Origin: an uncultured Synechococcus sp. | GTDB taxonomy: Bacteria; Cyanobacteriota; Cyanobacteriia; PCC-6307; Cyanobiaceae | DNA length: 5,275 nt | Direction of reading: 5' to 3' | Assembly (NCBI GenBank): GCA_937930135.1 | Contig: CALGVO010000141.1 | Span: 1 to 5,275, forward strand | Part shown: positions 1 to 5,065 of the stretch, one piece after another | How positions within the stretch are numbered: the stretch's first letter is position 1 | Layout of the letters: every line of letters begins with the position of its first letter | Notes under the pieces: model-generated | Told to the model about the DNA's origin: nothing | Databases searched by the model: none | Seen by the model: the letters and a program-made list of their open reading frames with translations, nothing else | Program-made: the position numbers and the translations under genes

Positions 1-64
1 GGAACTGCACCGCAAAGATCGCGGCAATGGCCCGCAACAGAAAACGCTCCCGCTGGAAGCTCAT
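1..64 (-). CDS. Partial small membrane or secreted protein, N-terminus only
   Basis: An ATG at 64 opens six bases after the stop of the peptidase gene, with a short GAG ribosome-site core five bases upstream. The 21 visible codons begin MSFQRERFLLRAIAAIFAVQF: a short basic N-terminus followed by a hydrophobic stretch from residue 8. That is the shape of a signal peptide or a single membrane segment. The gene runs off the left edge, so its length and function are unknown. Its place directly after a putative cell-wall peptidase makes a holin, spanin or membrane anchor plausible, but this is inference from position only. If the molecule is circular, it would continue into the open region at the right edge. 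Confidence 0.6.
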   Translation of the reverse strand, partial: MSFQRERFLLRAIAAIFAVQF

Positions 65-70
65 GCGATC

Positions 71-625
71 TCAGGCGCTGCAGGTGAGCATCCAGCCGGT
101 AGCTGGCCCATCGGCCTCCCAGCGGGGCAGCCAGTTTTTCCAGCTGTAGCGCTGACCGGCGCCGTTGGTGTTGGGGGTGTAGCCGCCCTGGACCAGATCG
201 GCCTCGCCATTGGGATCGTGGTGGATGGCCTGGGTCTCTGAGAAGCCAATCACCACGCTCCAGTGGCCGCCGCCGGTGGGAGCAATGACAGGGCCATGGT
301 GCAGCCAGCCGACGGCAACAGGCCGGCCAGACTCAATCTCTGCTTCCAGGAGAGACCGATCACCGTCCGTTCGGAAGTTCGCCGCCAGTCCGAGGGAGCG
401 CAGGGTCGCCAGCTGGGCTTCCGCGGATGTGGTGTCGCCATAGCGGGCCCTGATGGCGTTGTAAGCGTCGTCGTCTGAGACCTTGCCCCAGTAGCGGGCG
501 AGCATGGCGCAGCTACTGGAGAAGCACTCTCGGTAGCCGGTGCCGGAGGCGTTGTCGTTCTGGTTCTCCCAGATCACCGGCAGCGGATTCGCGTGGCCCG
601 GAGCTAAGGGCGCTGGTGGTGTCAT
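71..625 (-). CDS. C39-like (papain-fold) cysteine peptidase, putative cell-wall or virion-associated lysin
   Basis: This 184-residue protein shows the pattern of the C39-like peptidase families. Gln22 in NQND is the likely oxyanion-hole residue. Cys34 begins CFSSSCAM, matching the spacing of the CGPxSLAM motif. His121 lies in GGGHWSVVIGF, and Asp137 lies in HHDPNG. Relatives cleave peptide bonds, either in peptidoglycan cross-links or in leader peptides. There is no ABC transporter here, so a cell-wall role in lysis or entry is the better inference. No signal peptide is visible: the N-terminus is a proline-rich stretch (residues 1-17). The ATG at 625 has no Shine-Dalgarno site. It lies in the same frame as the upstream 122-residue gene, separated by one TGA and nine sense codons, so expression by coupling or by stop readthrough is possible. 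The catalytic assignment is firm; the substrate is not. Confidence 0.85.
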   Translation of the reverse strand: MTPPAPLAPGHANPLPVIWENQNDNASGTGYRECFSSSCAMLARYWGKVSDDDAYNAIRARYGDTTSAEAQLATLRSLGLAANFRTDGDRSLLEAEIESGRPVAVGWLHHGPVIAPTGGGHWSVVIGFSETQAIHHDPNGEADLVQGGYTPNTNGAGQRYSWKNWLPRWEADGPATGWMLTCSA

Positions 626-655
626 GGCAACAGAGGGGGGAGATTGCGATCGTCA
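626..655 (-). other. In-frame UGA-C stop and nine-codon linker between two genes (possible readthrough site)
   Basis: The TGA ending the 122-residue gene is followed by C. The next nine codons (RSQSPPSVA) run without a stop, in frame, into the ATG of the peptidase. No Shine-Dalgarno site lies in the interval; it contains a run of six C instead. UGA followed by C is a weak termination signal in Escherichia coli, and is the context used at the prfB autoregulatory frameshift. Readthrough would give a fusion of about 316 residues joined by a Pro/Ser-rich linker. The alternative is ordinary reinitiation at 625. Confidence 0.35.
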
Positions 656-1021
656 CGTGTCGCTGGGCTGATCAGCCCAGAAATCCAGAGACCAGGCTTC
701 TCCCGATCTTTGCAACCACCGCAGGTTCCACAGGCGGGGGCTGAACTTGAGCATCCCTGACCCGACAGATGAAGACAGTCCCGCTCCGAGTCGGTAAGTC
801 TCTCCTTCCGGATGTCCATAGATCGGGATCGTTCCTGCAAAGCGTCCGTTGGCGTTCTCAGCCCACAACAGGCCGTAGCTGTATGTCCAGGGGGAAGAGA
901 CGGGGGAGGTCTGTTGCACCCAAACCTCAATCCCGTCTCCAGGTGGTACCTCAATCGGTCCAATGATCACTTCTTCGTCGGTGGGGCCGACAGTGATTGA
1001 GCCGATGAGAGTCCGAACCAT
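653..1021 (-). CDS. Uncharacterised 122-residue beta-rich protein, putative structural protein
   Basis: I do not recognise a named family. The 122 residues contain no cysteine and alternate between Gly/Pro turns and short hydrophobic strands, with an aromatic-rich second half (WTYSYGLLW, RLWNLRWLQ, WSLDFWAD). This composition fits a small beta-sandwich or virion protein. The ATG at 1021 overlaps the preceding stop in a TGATG arrangement, so translation is probably coupled to the 142-residue gene. From memory, similar short proteins with a 'GEVYRLG ... FxPRxxNLxW' layout occur as hypothetical proteins in cyanobacterial genomes; this was not verified. The gene ends in an ACG TGA CGA context and the C39-like peptidase continues in the same frame, so this protein might be the N-terminal part of a readthrough fusion. 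Confidence 0.83.
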   Translation of the reverse strand: MVRTLIGSITVGPTDEEVIIGPIEVPPGDGIEVWVQQTSPVSSPWTYSYGLLWAENANGRFAGTIPIYGHPEGETYRLGAGLSSSVGSGMLKFSPRLWNLRWLQRSGEAWSLDFWADQPSDT

Positions 1022-1449
1022 CAGGTGCCGCTCCCGGGGATGGTGGTGTAGCGGGTCCCTGTCTCAGAGAAGAGATCGACTTGCATCTTCGCCGCGCCGG
1101 TAACAAAGGCATGCAGATCCAAGAAAGCGCCTTCGTAGGCGAATCGTCGGTTTTCTTCACTGGGGAGCCCAGCGTCAGCCACCAGGACAAAGGGCTTACC
1201 GGGTATGGCGTTGCCACTGCGGCGGCCCGGGTCATGGATGAATTGCTTCATCGTGGCTGCCCGTGTGTAAGTGCTCTCGCTGTTCATGTAGTGATGAACG
1301 GAAGACCCCTTCACGTTGGCCTGTTTGTTGGTGACGGAAGCAGAGGCTTCTGTCAGGCCGGTGGTGTCGCAGAAAAACTCAAGGTTTCCGTACTTGTCCC
1401 AGATTGTGAGACCGGTAGCGGCTTCAATCCAGATTTTGGCGTAGCTCAT
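1021..1449 (-). CDS. Uncharacterised 142-residue protein, putative structural protein
   Basis: No family is recognised. The protein starts MSYAKIWIEAATGLTIWDKYG, is mixed alpha/beta in appearance, has a single cysteine (in EFFCDTTG) and contains no membrane segment or signal peptide. A patch near the middle (GKPFVLVADAG) looks like a buried strand. The ATG at 1449 overlaps the stop of the upstream 180-residue gene in an ATGA arrangement, and its stop overlaps the next start in TGATG, so it is coupled on both sides. Just upstream of the start the minus strand reads CCTCCTCC, the complement of a Shine-Dalgarno sequence, so independent initiation is unlikely. Its place between other short, apparently structural proteins suggests a minor virion component, but this is inference from context alone. 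Confidence 0.84.
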   Translation of the reverse strand: MSYAKIWIEAATGLTIWDKYGNLEFFCDTTGLTEASASVTNKQANVKGSSVHHYMNSESTYTRAATMKQFIHDPGRRSGNAIPGKPFVLVADAGLPSEENRRFAYEGAFLDLHAFVTGAAKMQVDLFSETGTRYTTIPGSGT

Positions 1450-1988
1450 GCTGGGGAGGAGGTAGAGGGGCCGATTGGTCCGTACGTGGTTCCTCGCCGG
1501 GAAACCACGCTGACGTAATCAAAGATCGTGTTCTCGATTGACACCAGATACGCCACCAGGGCCTGAAGGGATCCGGTGACGCGAGCGGTGTAGGAACCGA
1601 CGCCGGTCAATACTCGAACAGCCTGACCAGCAGCGGCTTGGTTGGACGTGCCGGTCGGGTACTTCGTGACGCTGTAGCTCGTTGCCTTCACCGATGTGGC
1701 AGCGCCGCCGATTGTGTTCACCCGTTGGTGGCCGGTTCGGCTGATCGTTTCGGTGGGAGCATCGCCGTACCCCGACGCAGCGCCGAGGATCAGGAAGGTC
1801 TGCTCAAGGTTTCCGCGTGTCGCGGTGATGGTTCCGCCTGGGTAGGCAAGGGTTAACTCCTCGCGCCATTGCATGTCGAGAGGGGACCCGGCCTGAGGCA
1901 CTGATGGCCGCGTCGCAAAGCGCGGCGATGGTGTCGTGGTCATGCCGAAATGGCTTGCAACAACCACATTCTTACCTTGTGTCGCCAC
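1446..1988 (-). CDS. Uncharacterised 180-residue protein with GTG start, candidate coat protein
   Basis: I chose the GTG at 1988 because AGGA lies five bases upstream; the next in-frame ATG (residue 16) has no ribosome site. The protein has no cysteine. It is rich in Gly, Thr, Ser and Ala (GGTITATRG, GGAATSVKATS) and has a hydrophobic stretch near the C-terminus (LQALVAYLVSIENTIF, about residues 141-156). A KYPTG motif at residues 109-113 also occurs in the 499-residue protein. Low-complexity beta-type composition and position downstream of that protein fit a coat or scaffold protein, without direct proof. Its reading frame is the same as that of the 499-residue gene, but a TAA intervenes. 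Its stop overlaps the next start by four bases (ATGA). Confidence 0.85.
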   Translation of the reverse strand: MATQGKNVVVASHFGMTTTPSPRFATRPSVPQAGSPLDMQWREELTLAYPGGTITATRGNLEQTFLILGAASGYGDAPTETISRTGHQRVNTIGGAATSVKATSYSVTKYPTGTSNQAAAGQAVRVLTGVGSYTARVTGSLQALVAYLVSIENTIFDYVSVVSRRGTTYGPIGPSTSSPA

Positions 1989-2021
1989 ATGTGTCCTGGA
2001 CGACCCATAAGGGCTGGGACG

Positions 2022-3521
2022 TTACTCAGCAGGCAACATCGGCATCCCGTTTGGGTCGCTGCGTTTCGTCACGCGCAGGAACGGCTGCTTCATTGGTCCG
2101 GCGATGCGTCGCTCTACTCGCATGGTGCCGGGCTGCCCGTATCTCGGATCCTTGCTGCCGGTGATGATCCACTCACCCTCCGAATCAGGATCGACGCCTG
2201 CCACCGCGCCAGCGTGGGCAATCACCCGTCTTCCCTCCTCAGCGGTGAGAGCCCAAACCTGAAGCACTCCCCAGGGTCCGTCTTTGTGGCAAACGCAGAC
2301 AGGGCCGGCCTCCCAGACAAAGTCGCGCCAGTGAGCGCCATGAACAAAAAGATCGCTGTTGCCCTGATCCCGATAACGGAGTTGTTTCCGGAGACGCTTC
2401 TGCCCTTGGGGGCTCCGTAACTCTGAGACAAAGTTGACTGTGACCAGATCGCCGGACGCTTGGTGATGGCGACAGATCGGCTGCCGTAGTTCCTTGCTGA
2501 ATTGGAAGAGATCAGCAATCGCATCGAGCCGGGTCAAAACTGCGGCAATGCCTTTCTCCGCTGTGTAGGTGCTGGATCGTGTGACATCCATCGGGTTTCC
2601 GTCGGAATCTCTCTCACAGACTCCCTCCAACACATAGGAACCAGCCGGGAAGCCAGGCTCGAAGATCGCCTCAATTGCTTCTTCAACTGCAGCGCCAGTG
2701 GCGCCGAGGATCAGATCCCGCAAGGGGCCAGCCCACCACGGTTCGTCCCCGTCAGGCGGAACCGGATCGGGGACAGGGAAGTCGATCGGGCCGCCTCCAC
2801 AACCACCGCCGCCGCCAGTGCCACCGTCGTCGTAGTAGATGGTCGGAGCAAAGTTGCAACCCCCGATGACGCCGCCGCTGTTCCTCGATTGCGGTGACGG
2901 CGCCGGTTCCATCAGCCAAACCGGGCCGCCAGTGCCGTGAGGAGCAACCCCCCAACCCTGAAAGGTCACGCTGATCTCGCAGCCTGAGGTCGGATCCGTG
3001 TGGATGTAGGGCTCCGGAGACGGCTGAATCGGTTCAGGCCCAGGTGCAGGAGATCCACATTCCGCATCTGTTCCTGGCTTGGGAACAAATGACCAGCCCG
3101 TCTCGGTGACTAAGCGCCGGTTGTAGGTGGTTTCCGCTCCGGTGGGGTACTTCTTGTAGGTGACGATGAAATCGGAGAGCCTGCCGTCTTGGTAAGGGGT
3201 TGCCGTAATCGAGATCACCTCCATCACGTCGATGATCCGCAAGGTCGTATCGCTGTAGACGTGTCCCGGCCCGTTGATGACTTCCCTACAACCAGTCCAG
3301 CCCAGCGACCCTGACGGCCCTTCCTGTGAAGGGTCCCAACTGCAGCCGGAGTTTGCCGCCAGCGCTGACATGTAAGAAGTGGTTGCAAGCGCTTCTCCGA
3401 TCGGTGTCGGCTCCCATAGGGCAATGGCTGTCAATGCAGGAGCAGCACTTCCATAAGTGGAGAGGACAGAGCACAGGGCGCCGCCTGCAGCGTCACCGAG
3501 AACCGACTGAAACGAATCCAT
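2022..3521 (-). CDS. Uncharacterised 499-residue multidomain protein, candidate adsorption, spike or major structural protein
   Basis: This is the largest gene here and has no recognised family. Residues 1-60 are hydrophobic and Ala/Ser-rich. Residues 60-150 look beta-type with several cysteines. Residues 148-175 are proline-rich (SPAPGPEPIQPSPEPY). Residues 233-244 form a glycine run (GGTGGGGGCGGG), followed by a Pro/Asp stretch. Residues 264-287 may form a hydrophobic or amphipathic helix. The last 200 residues look like a compact domain with conserved-looking Trp and Gly positions (PWGVLQVWALTAEEG, RYGQPG). Eleven cysteines suggest disulfides or metal binding. Pro/Gly linkers between folded parts recall phage adsorption proteins such as filamentous-phage pIII, but that is analogy only. 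The start at 3521 overlaps the end of Rep by 29 bases and has only AGGG directly abutting the ATG. Confidence 0.87.
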   Translation of the reverse strand: MDSFQSVLGDAAGGALCSVLSTYGSAAPALTAIALWEPTPIGEALATTSYMSALAANSGCSWDPSQEGPSGSLGWTGCREVINGPGHVYSDTTLRIIDVMEVISITATPYQDGRLSDFIVTYKKYPTGAETTYNRRLVTETGWSFVPKPGTDAECGSPAPGPEPIQPSPEPYIHTDPTSGCEISVTFQGWGVAPHGTGGPVWLMEPAPSPQSRNSGGVIGGCNFAPTIYYDDGGTGGGGGCGGGPIDFPVPDPVPPDGDEPWWAGPLRDLILGATGAAVEEAIEAIFEPGFPAGSYVLEGVCERDSDGNPMDVTRSSTYTAEKGIAAVLTRLDAIADLFQFSKELRQPICRHHQASGDLVTVNFVSELRSPQGQKRLRKQLRYRDQGNSDLFVHGAHWRDFVWEAGPVCVCHKDGPWGVLQVWALTAEEGRRVIAHAGAVAGVDPDSEGEWIITGSKDPRYGQPGTMRVERRIAGPMKQPFLRVTKRSDPNGMPMLPAE

Positions 3522-4578
3522 CCCTACGGGCCGACCGGAACCATTCTGCGTCCCATTGATCCGACTGCCAGATGGCGATCAGCTGGCCCAGGTGCACAGG
3601 GTCAATCCAGTCCACCTCATAGGTGGTCGGGGCTCGCGGGTCGCTCAGCTCCAAAACCCGGAAGCGAGCCATCCCCATGGCCTTCAGCTGCTCCCGGTGT
3701 TCATGGACCCAAGCCAGGAACTGAAAGGCAATCGGGAACACATGCTCCAAAACCCAGGCCCGGAGCCGCTTCGTCCAAAACCACCACTGGTGCGGGATCA
3801 GCGCTTCATGGTCGCCGCCGACCCATTGAGCACAATCGCCGGAGCCCTTCGTCATGTACTTGCTCAGGTATGCCCGAACCGACTTCTTCACTTGCTGGAC
3901 GTTCCCAGCGCATCTCAGATCAGGCACGGGAACTCCTGCGGTGGCTAGCGCCGCAGCTATCACGCCGTCTAACTGCTCTCGACTCAGAGCCCATGGGCTT
4001 TGTCGGTCTCTCCGGCCTTGAAATACGACGTGCCAGTGGGGGCAAGGCCGGCCTTCTGCGCGTGACCGTTTTGGTTGAAGCTCTGCCACGCCGACCACAA
4101 GGTCTGGGAGCCCTGCCCCTCTCAAGAGCCGGCTTAATTCCCGTCTCAGTCGATCCTGAAAGGCCGGGAGTGTCCCCAAACGAGCCAGATCGTTCAGTGA
4201 TTCGCTGGGAAGCGAGATCGTCCAAAAGCTGAGGAGCGGTCGCATCTCCTCCAGGAGGGCCAGCGCACGCCACACGTTCTTCCTTCCGGGGCCTGGCATC
4301 CCTGAAAGCCCGTATCTGGAGGGGCGTTCCGAATTTGGGGCGAGGGACAAGCCCAGCTCCTGGGCCGTTGGCCCAGGAGCCCAAACCCGCGCCCATTCCG
4401 GTCGCTTCGCCTCCGGACGGTCGCCAAAACCCCTCCATTCCGCCCAGGTGGCCCTGGGAGAGTACGTGGAGCGCAGCCGGGGGCAGAGATAGGCCGTTGG
4501 CACCTCCGGGTCCCCCCATTGCGCTTCCTGGGGCTCCAGGGCCGGTCCCAGGGCCATCAGATCCGCCGAGAGACCCAT
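3493..4578 (-). CDS. HUH rolling-circle replication initiator (Rep), phage type with two tyrosines
   Basis: This 361-residue protein has the three marks of an HUH endonuclease in order. A motif-1-like strand, LLSFWTISLPSESL, spans residues 115-128. The metal-binding motif PHWHVV has His181 and His183. The catalytic YLSKYMTKG motif has Tyr237 and Tyr241, three residues apart, with Lys240 and Lys244. Two tyrosines in this spacing are typical of phiX174 gpA-like and microvirus Rep proteins, which nick the origin, stay covalently attached to the 5' end and religate the displaced circle. Residues 1-95 are Pro/Gly/Trp-rich, poorly conserved-looking, and overlie a cluster of DNA inverted repeats that may be the origin. 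The ATG at 4578 follows the stop of the 62-residue gene by one base (TGA-A-ATG) and lacks its own ribosome site, so translation is probably coupled. Confidence 0.9.
   Translation of the reverse strand: MGLSADLMALGPALEPQEAQWGDPEVPTAYLCPRLRSTYSPRATWAEWRGFGDRPEAKRPEWARVWAPGPTAQELGLSLAPNSERPSRYGLSGMPGPGRKNVWRALALLEEMRPLLSFWTISLPSESLNDLARLGTLPAFQDRLRRELSRLLRGAGLPDLVVGVAELQPKRSRAEGRPCPHWHVVFQGRRDRQSPWALSREQLDGVIAAALATAGVPVPDLRCAGNVQQVKKSVRAYLSKYMTKGSGDCAQWVGGDHEALIPHQWWFWTKRLRAWVLEHVFPIAFQFLAWVHEHREQLKAMGMARFRVLELSDPRAPTTYEVDWIDPVHLGQLIAIWQSDQWDAEWFRSARRDGFVSVGSR
4356..4380. repeat. Perfect 11-bp inverted repeat with 3-base loop inside rep (candidate origin)
   Basis: GCTCCTGGGCC (4356-4366) is followed by the loop GTT and the exact reverse complement GGCCCAGGAGC (4370-4380). 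The stem is almost all G-C, so in single-stranded DNA or RNA it would be very stable. An alternative hairpin uses GCCCAG (4351-4356) with CTGGGC (4360-4365), so two exclusive folds exist. It lies over Rep codons for about residues 66-75, ahead of the conserved nuclease domain. Rolling-circle phages such as phiX174 keep their origin within the rep gene, so this is a reasonable origin candidate; no nick site was identified. Confidence 0.55.
4443..4458. repeat. CCCAGG/CCTGGG hairpin inside rep
   Basis: CCCAGG (4443-4448) and CCTGGG (4453-4458) form a 6-bp stem around the loop TGGC. It uses the same hexamers as the 4356-4380 hairpin about 65 bases away and is part of the cluster in the 5' half of rep. 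Confidence 0.45.
4533..4552. repeat. Degenerate copy of the rep hairpin element near the Rep start
   Basis: GCTCCAGGGCC (4533-4543) differs by one base from the 11-base arm of the hairpin at 4356-4380 and is followed by GGT and then CCCAGG, echoing the same arm-loop-arm order. It overlies Rep codons just after the ATG at 4578. Confidence 0.4.
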
Positions 4579-4579
4579 T

Positions 4580-4768
4580 TCAGGTATCGAGCGCTGTCAG
4601 CAGCTGGAGAACCTCCAGGTGGAGATCGTCTCCCGGGTCTGTGATCTCGATGATCTGCGCGCAGACATCTCTCATCTCCATCTCAAGCGTCCCTAACTCC
4701 TCCACGAGGGCAGCGGCACGACGCTTCCTGAGCAAAGGGCCCAGGAGCGGGATTGAGTCCAGGTTCAT
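4580..4768 (-). CDS. Small 62-residue helical protein upstream of Rep
   Basis: No family is recognised. The protein has a short hydrophobic N-terminus (LDSIPLLGPLL, residues 3-13), a basic cluster RKRR (14-17), then a heptad-like acidic helix (about 18-44) that could form a coiled coil, and a Leu-rich end. It is too short to be an enzyme; a Rep accessory factor, DNA-binding regulator or membrane-associated small protein are all possible. The start at 4768 is well supported: AGGAG lies five bases upstream, the best-placed ribosome site in the window ahead of a gene of this size. Its stop is one base from the Rep start, which indicates that the two are translated together. Confidence 0.75.
   Translation of the reverse strand: MNLDSIPLLGPLLRKRRAAALVEELGTLEMEMRDVCAQIIEITDPGDDLHLEVLQLLTALDT
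4604..4618. repeat. CTGGAG-AAC-CTCCAG hairpin just upstream of the Rep start
   Basis: A 6-bp perfect stem with a 3-base loop lies 26 bases upstream of the Rep ATG, inside the end of the 62-residue gene. The plus-strand loop AAC is the complement of the GTT loop in the 4356-4380 hairpin. It could affect coupling between the two genes. Confidence 0.4.
4738..4748 (-). repeat. Third exact copy of the 11-base GCTCCTGGGCC element
   Basis: The plus strand reads GGCCCAGGAGC, identical to the right arm (4370-4380) of the rep hairpin 368 bases away. It lies in codons for the PLLGPLL segment of the 62-residue protein. A weaker match (9 of 11) is at 4878-4888 on the plus strand. Confidence 0.4.
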
Positions 4769-4769
4769 C

Positions 4770-5009
4770 TCAGCTCCTGCCGAGACGACGGAGCACGTTT
4801 GGCTCAGGTTGCGTCCAGCCGTGGAACCGCTTGAGACACCTCAGGAGGTAACCCTCGGAATGCCACACGTCATACGGGCTCCTGGTCAGAGGGATTTCGG
4901 AGGGAACACCACATGTGGTGGACAAGGCCAGACCCGTTGCGGGGCCTGGCTTCTCTGCTGTAGAAGCAGATACGCCACCACGGGGACTGGGTTTTGGGGT
5001 AGTTTCCAT
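4770..5009 (-). CDS. Possible small protein (up to 79 residues) ending one base before the 62-residue gene
   Basis: An open frame ends in a TGA that is one base before the ATG at 4768, the same TGA-N-ATG spacing seen at the Rep start. Its last 36 codons (from SPYDVWHSEG to LRRLGRS) favour G or C at third positions and read like a plausible basic, aromatic-rich helical protein. The first 43 codons, from the ATG at 5009, show no such bias and overlie several DNA hairpins, so the true start may lie further in. A GTG at 4868 has AGGAG ten bases upstream and would give a 33-residue product. No function is proposed. The alternative is that the whole stretch is noncoding leader. Confidence 0.38.
   Translation of the reverse strand: METTPKPSPRGGVSASTAEKPGPATGLALSTTCGVPSEIPLTRSPYDVWHSEGYLLRCLKRFHGWTQPEPNVLRRLGRS
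4779..4783 (-). promoter_or_regulatory. Strong Shine-Dalgarno site for the 62-residue gene and Rep
   Basis: The minus strand reads GGCAGGAGCTGAGATG: perfect AGGAG? core beginning at the AGGAG ending five bases before the ATG at 4768. It is the clearest ribosome binding site ahead of a gene here and probably sets the translation level of both the 62-residue protein and the coupled Rep. Confidence 0.6.
4841..4873 (-). other. Ten-codon open frame with strong ribosome site (possible leader peptide)
   Basis: An ATG at 4873 has a perfect AGGAG (4883-4879) five bases upstream and encodes MTCGIPRVTS before a TGA. This is as good a ribosome site as that of the 62-residue gene. It could be a translated leader or simply chance; the same AGGAG could serve the GTG at 4868 in another frame. 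Confidence 0.25.
4907..4920. repeat. Perfect 14-bp palindrome CACCACATGTGGTG
   Basis: The sequence is self-complementary over all 14 bases with no spacer, the form of a binding site for a dimeric regulator. Its core CACATGTG occurs again at 1986-1993, over the GTG start of the 180-residue gene. No regulator gene is recognised in the window. Confidence 0.45.
4927..4950. repeat. Bulged hairpin sharing sequence modules with the terminator-shaped hairpin
   Basis: GCCAG (4927-4931) pairs with CTGGC (4946-4950) and CCCG (4933-4936) with CGGG (4940-4943) around a TTG loop, with small bulges between. Its modules CAGACCCG (4929-4936) and GGCCTGGC (4943-4950) recur in the hairpin at 5032-5061 (CAGACCCG at 5032-5039, GGCCTGGC at 5039-5046), so the two structures are related in sequence. 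Confidence 0.5.
4954..4970. repeat. Small hairpin TCTGCT-GTAGA-AGCAGA
   Basis: Six perfect base pairs close a five-base loop, directly adjacent to the bulged hairpin at 4927-4950. Together with its neighbours it makes the leader strongly structured. It is short enough to be chance on its own. Confidence 0.35.
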
Positions 5010-5032
5010 AAGGCAGAAAACGCAGAGACGAC

Positions 5033-5065
5033 AGACCCGGCCTGGCATGTCCAGACCGGGTTTTT
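5033..5065 (+). terminator. Intrinsic-terminator-shaped hairpin pointing right
   Basis: On the plus strand ACCCGG (5035-5040) pairs with CCGGGT (5056-5061). After a C-A mismatch, CTGG (5042-5045) pairs with CCAG (5051-5054) around the 5-base loop CATGT. A run of five T (5061-5065) follows. This is the textbook form of a Rho-independent terminator for rightward transcription. No plus-strand gene precedes it, so it may instead block antisense transcripts, or serve as a single-strand DNA structure such as a packaging or second-strand priming signal. Confidence 0.55.

Noticed and set aside
1081..1518. Rightward open frame of 145 codons
   Set aside because: It is antisense to the tightly coupled 142- and 180-residue genes and has no neighbour or ribosome site of its own.
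1989..2024. Possible readthrough from the 499-residue gene into the 180-residue gene, which are in the same frame
   Set aside because: The stop is TAA, which is rarely read through, and the 180-residue gene has its own AGGA site at good spacing before a GTG start.
1950..2420. Rightward open frame of 156 codons
   Set aside because: It lies antisense to the end of the 499-residue gene and the start of the 180-residue gene, whose frames are better supported by overlaps and composition.
3920..4519. Minus-strand open frame of 199 codons inside rep
   Set aside because: It overlaps the Rep frame carrying the HUH and tyrosine motifs; its Gly/Arg/Pro-rich product is typical of an out-of-frame reading of GC-rich DNA.
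4982..4998. G-quadruplex in the run GGGG-ACT-GGG-TTTT-GGGG
   Set aside because: Only three G-tracts are close together; a fourth needed for an intramolecular quadruplex is missing.
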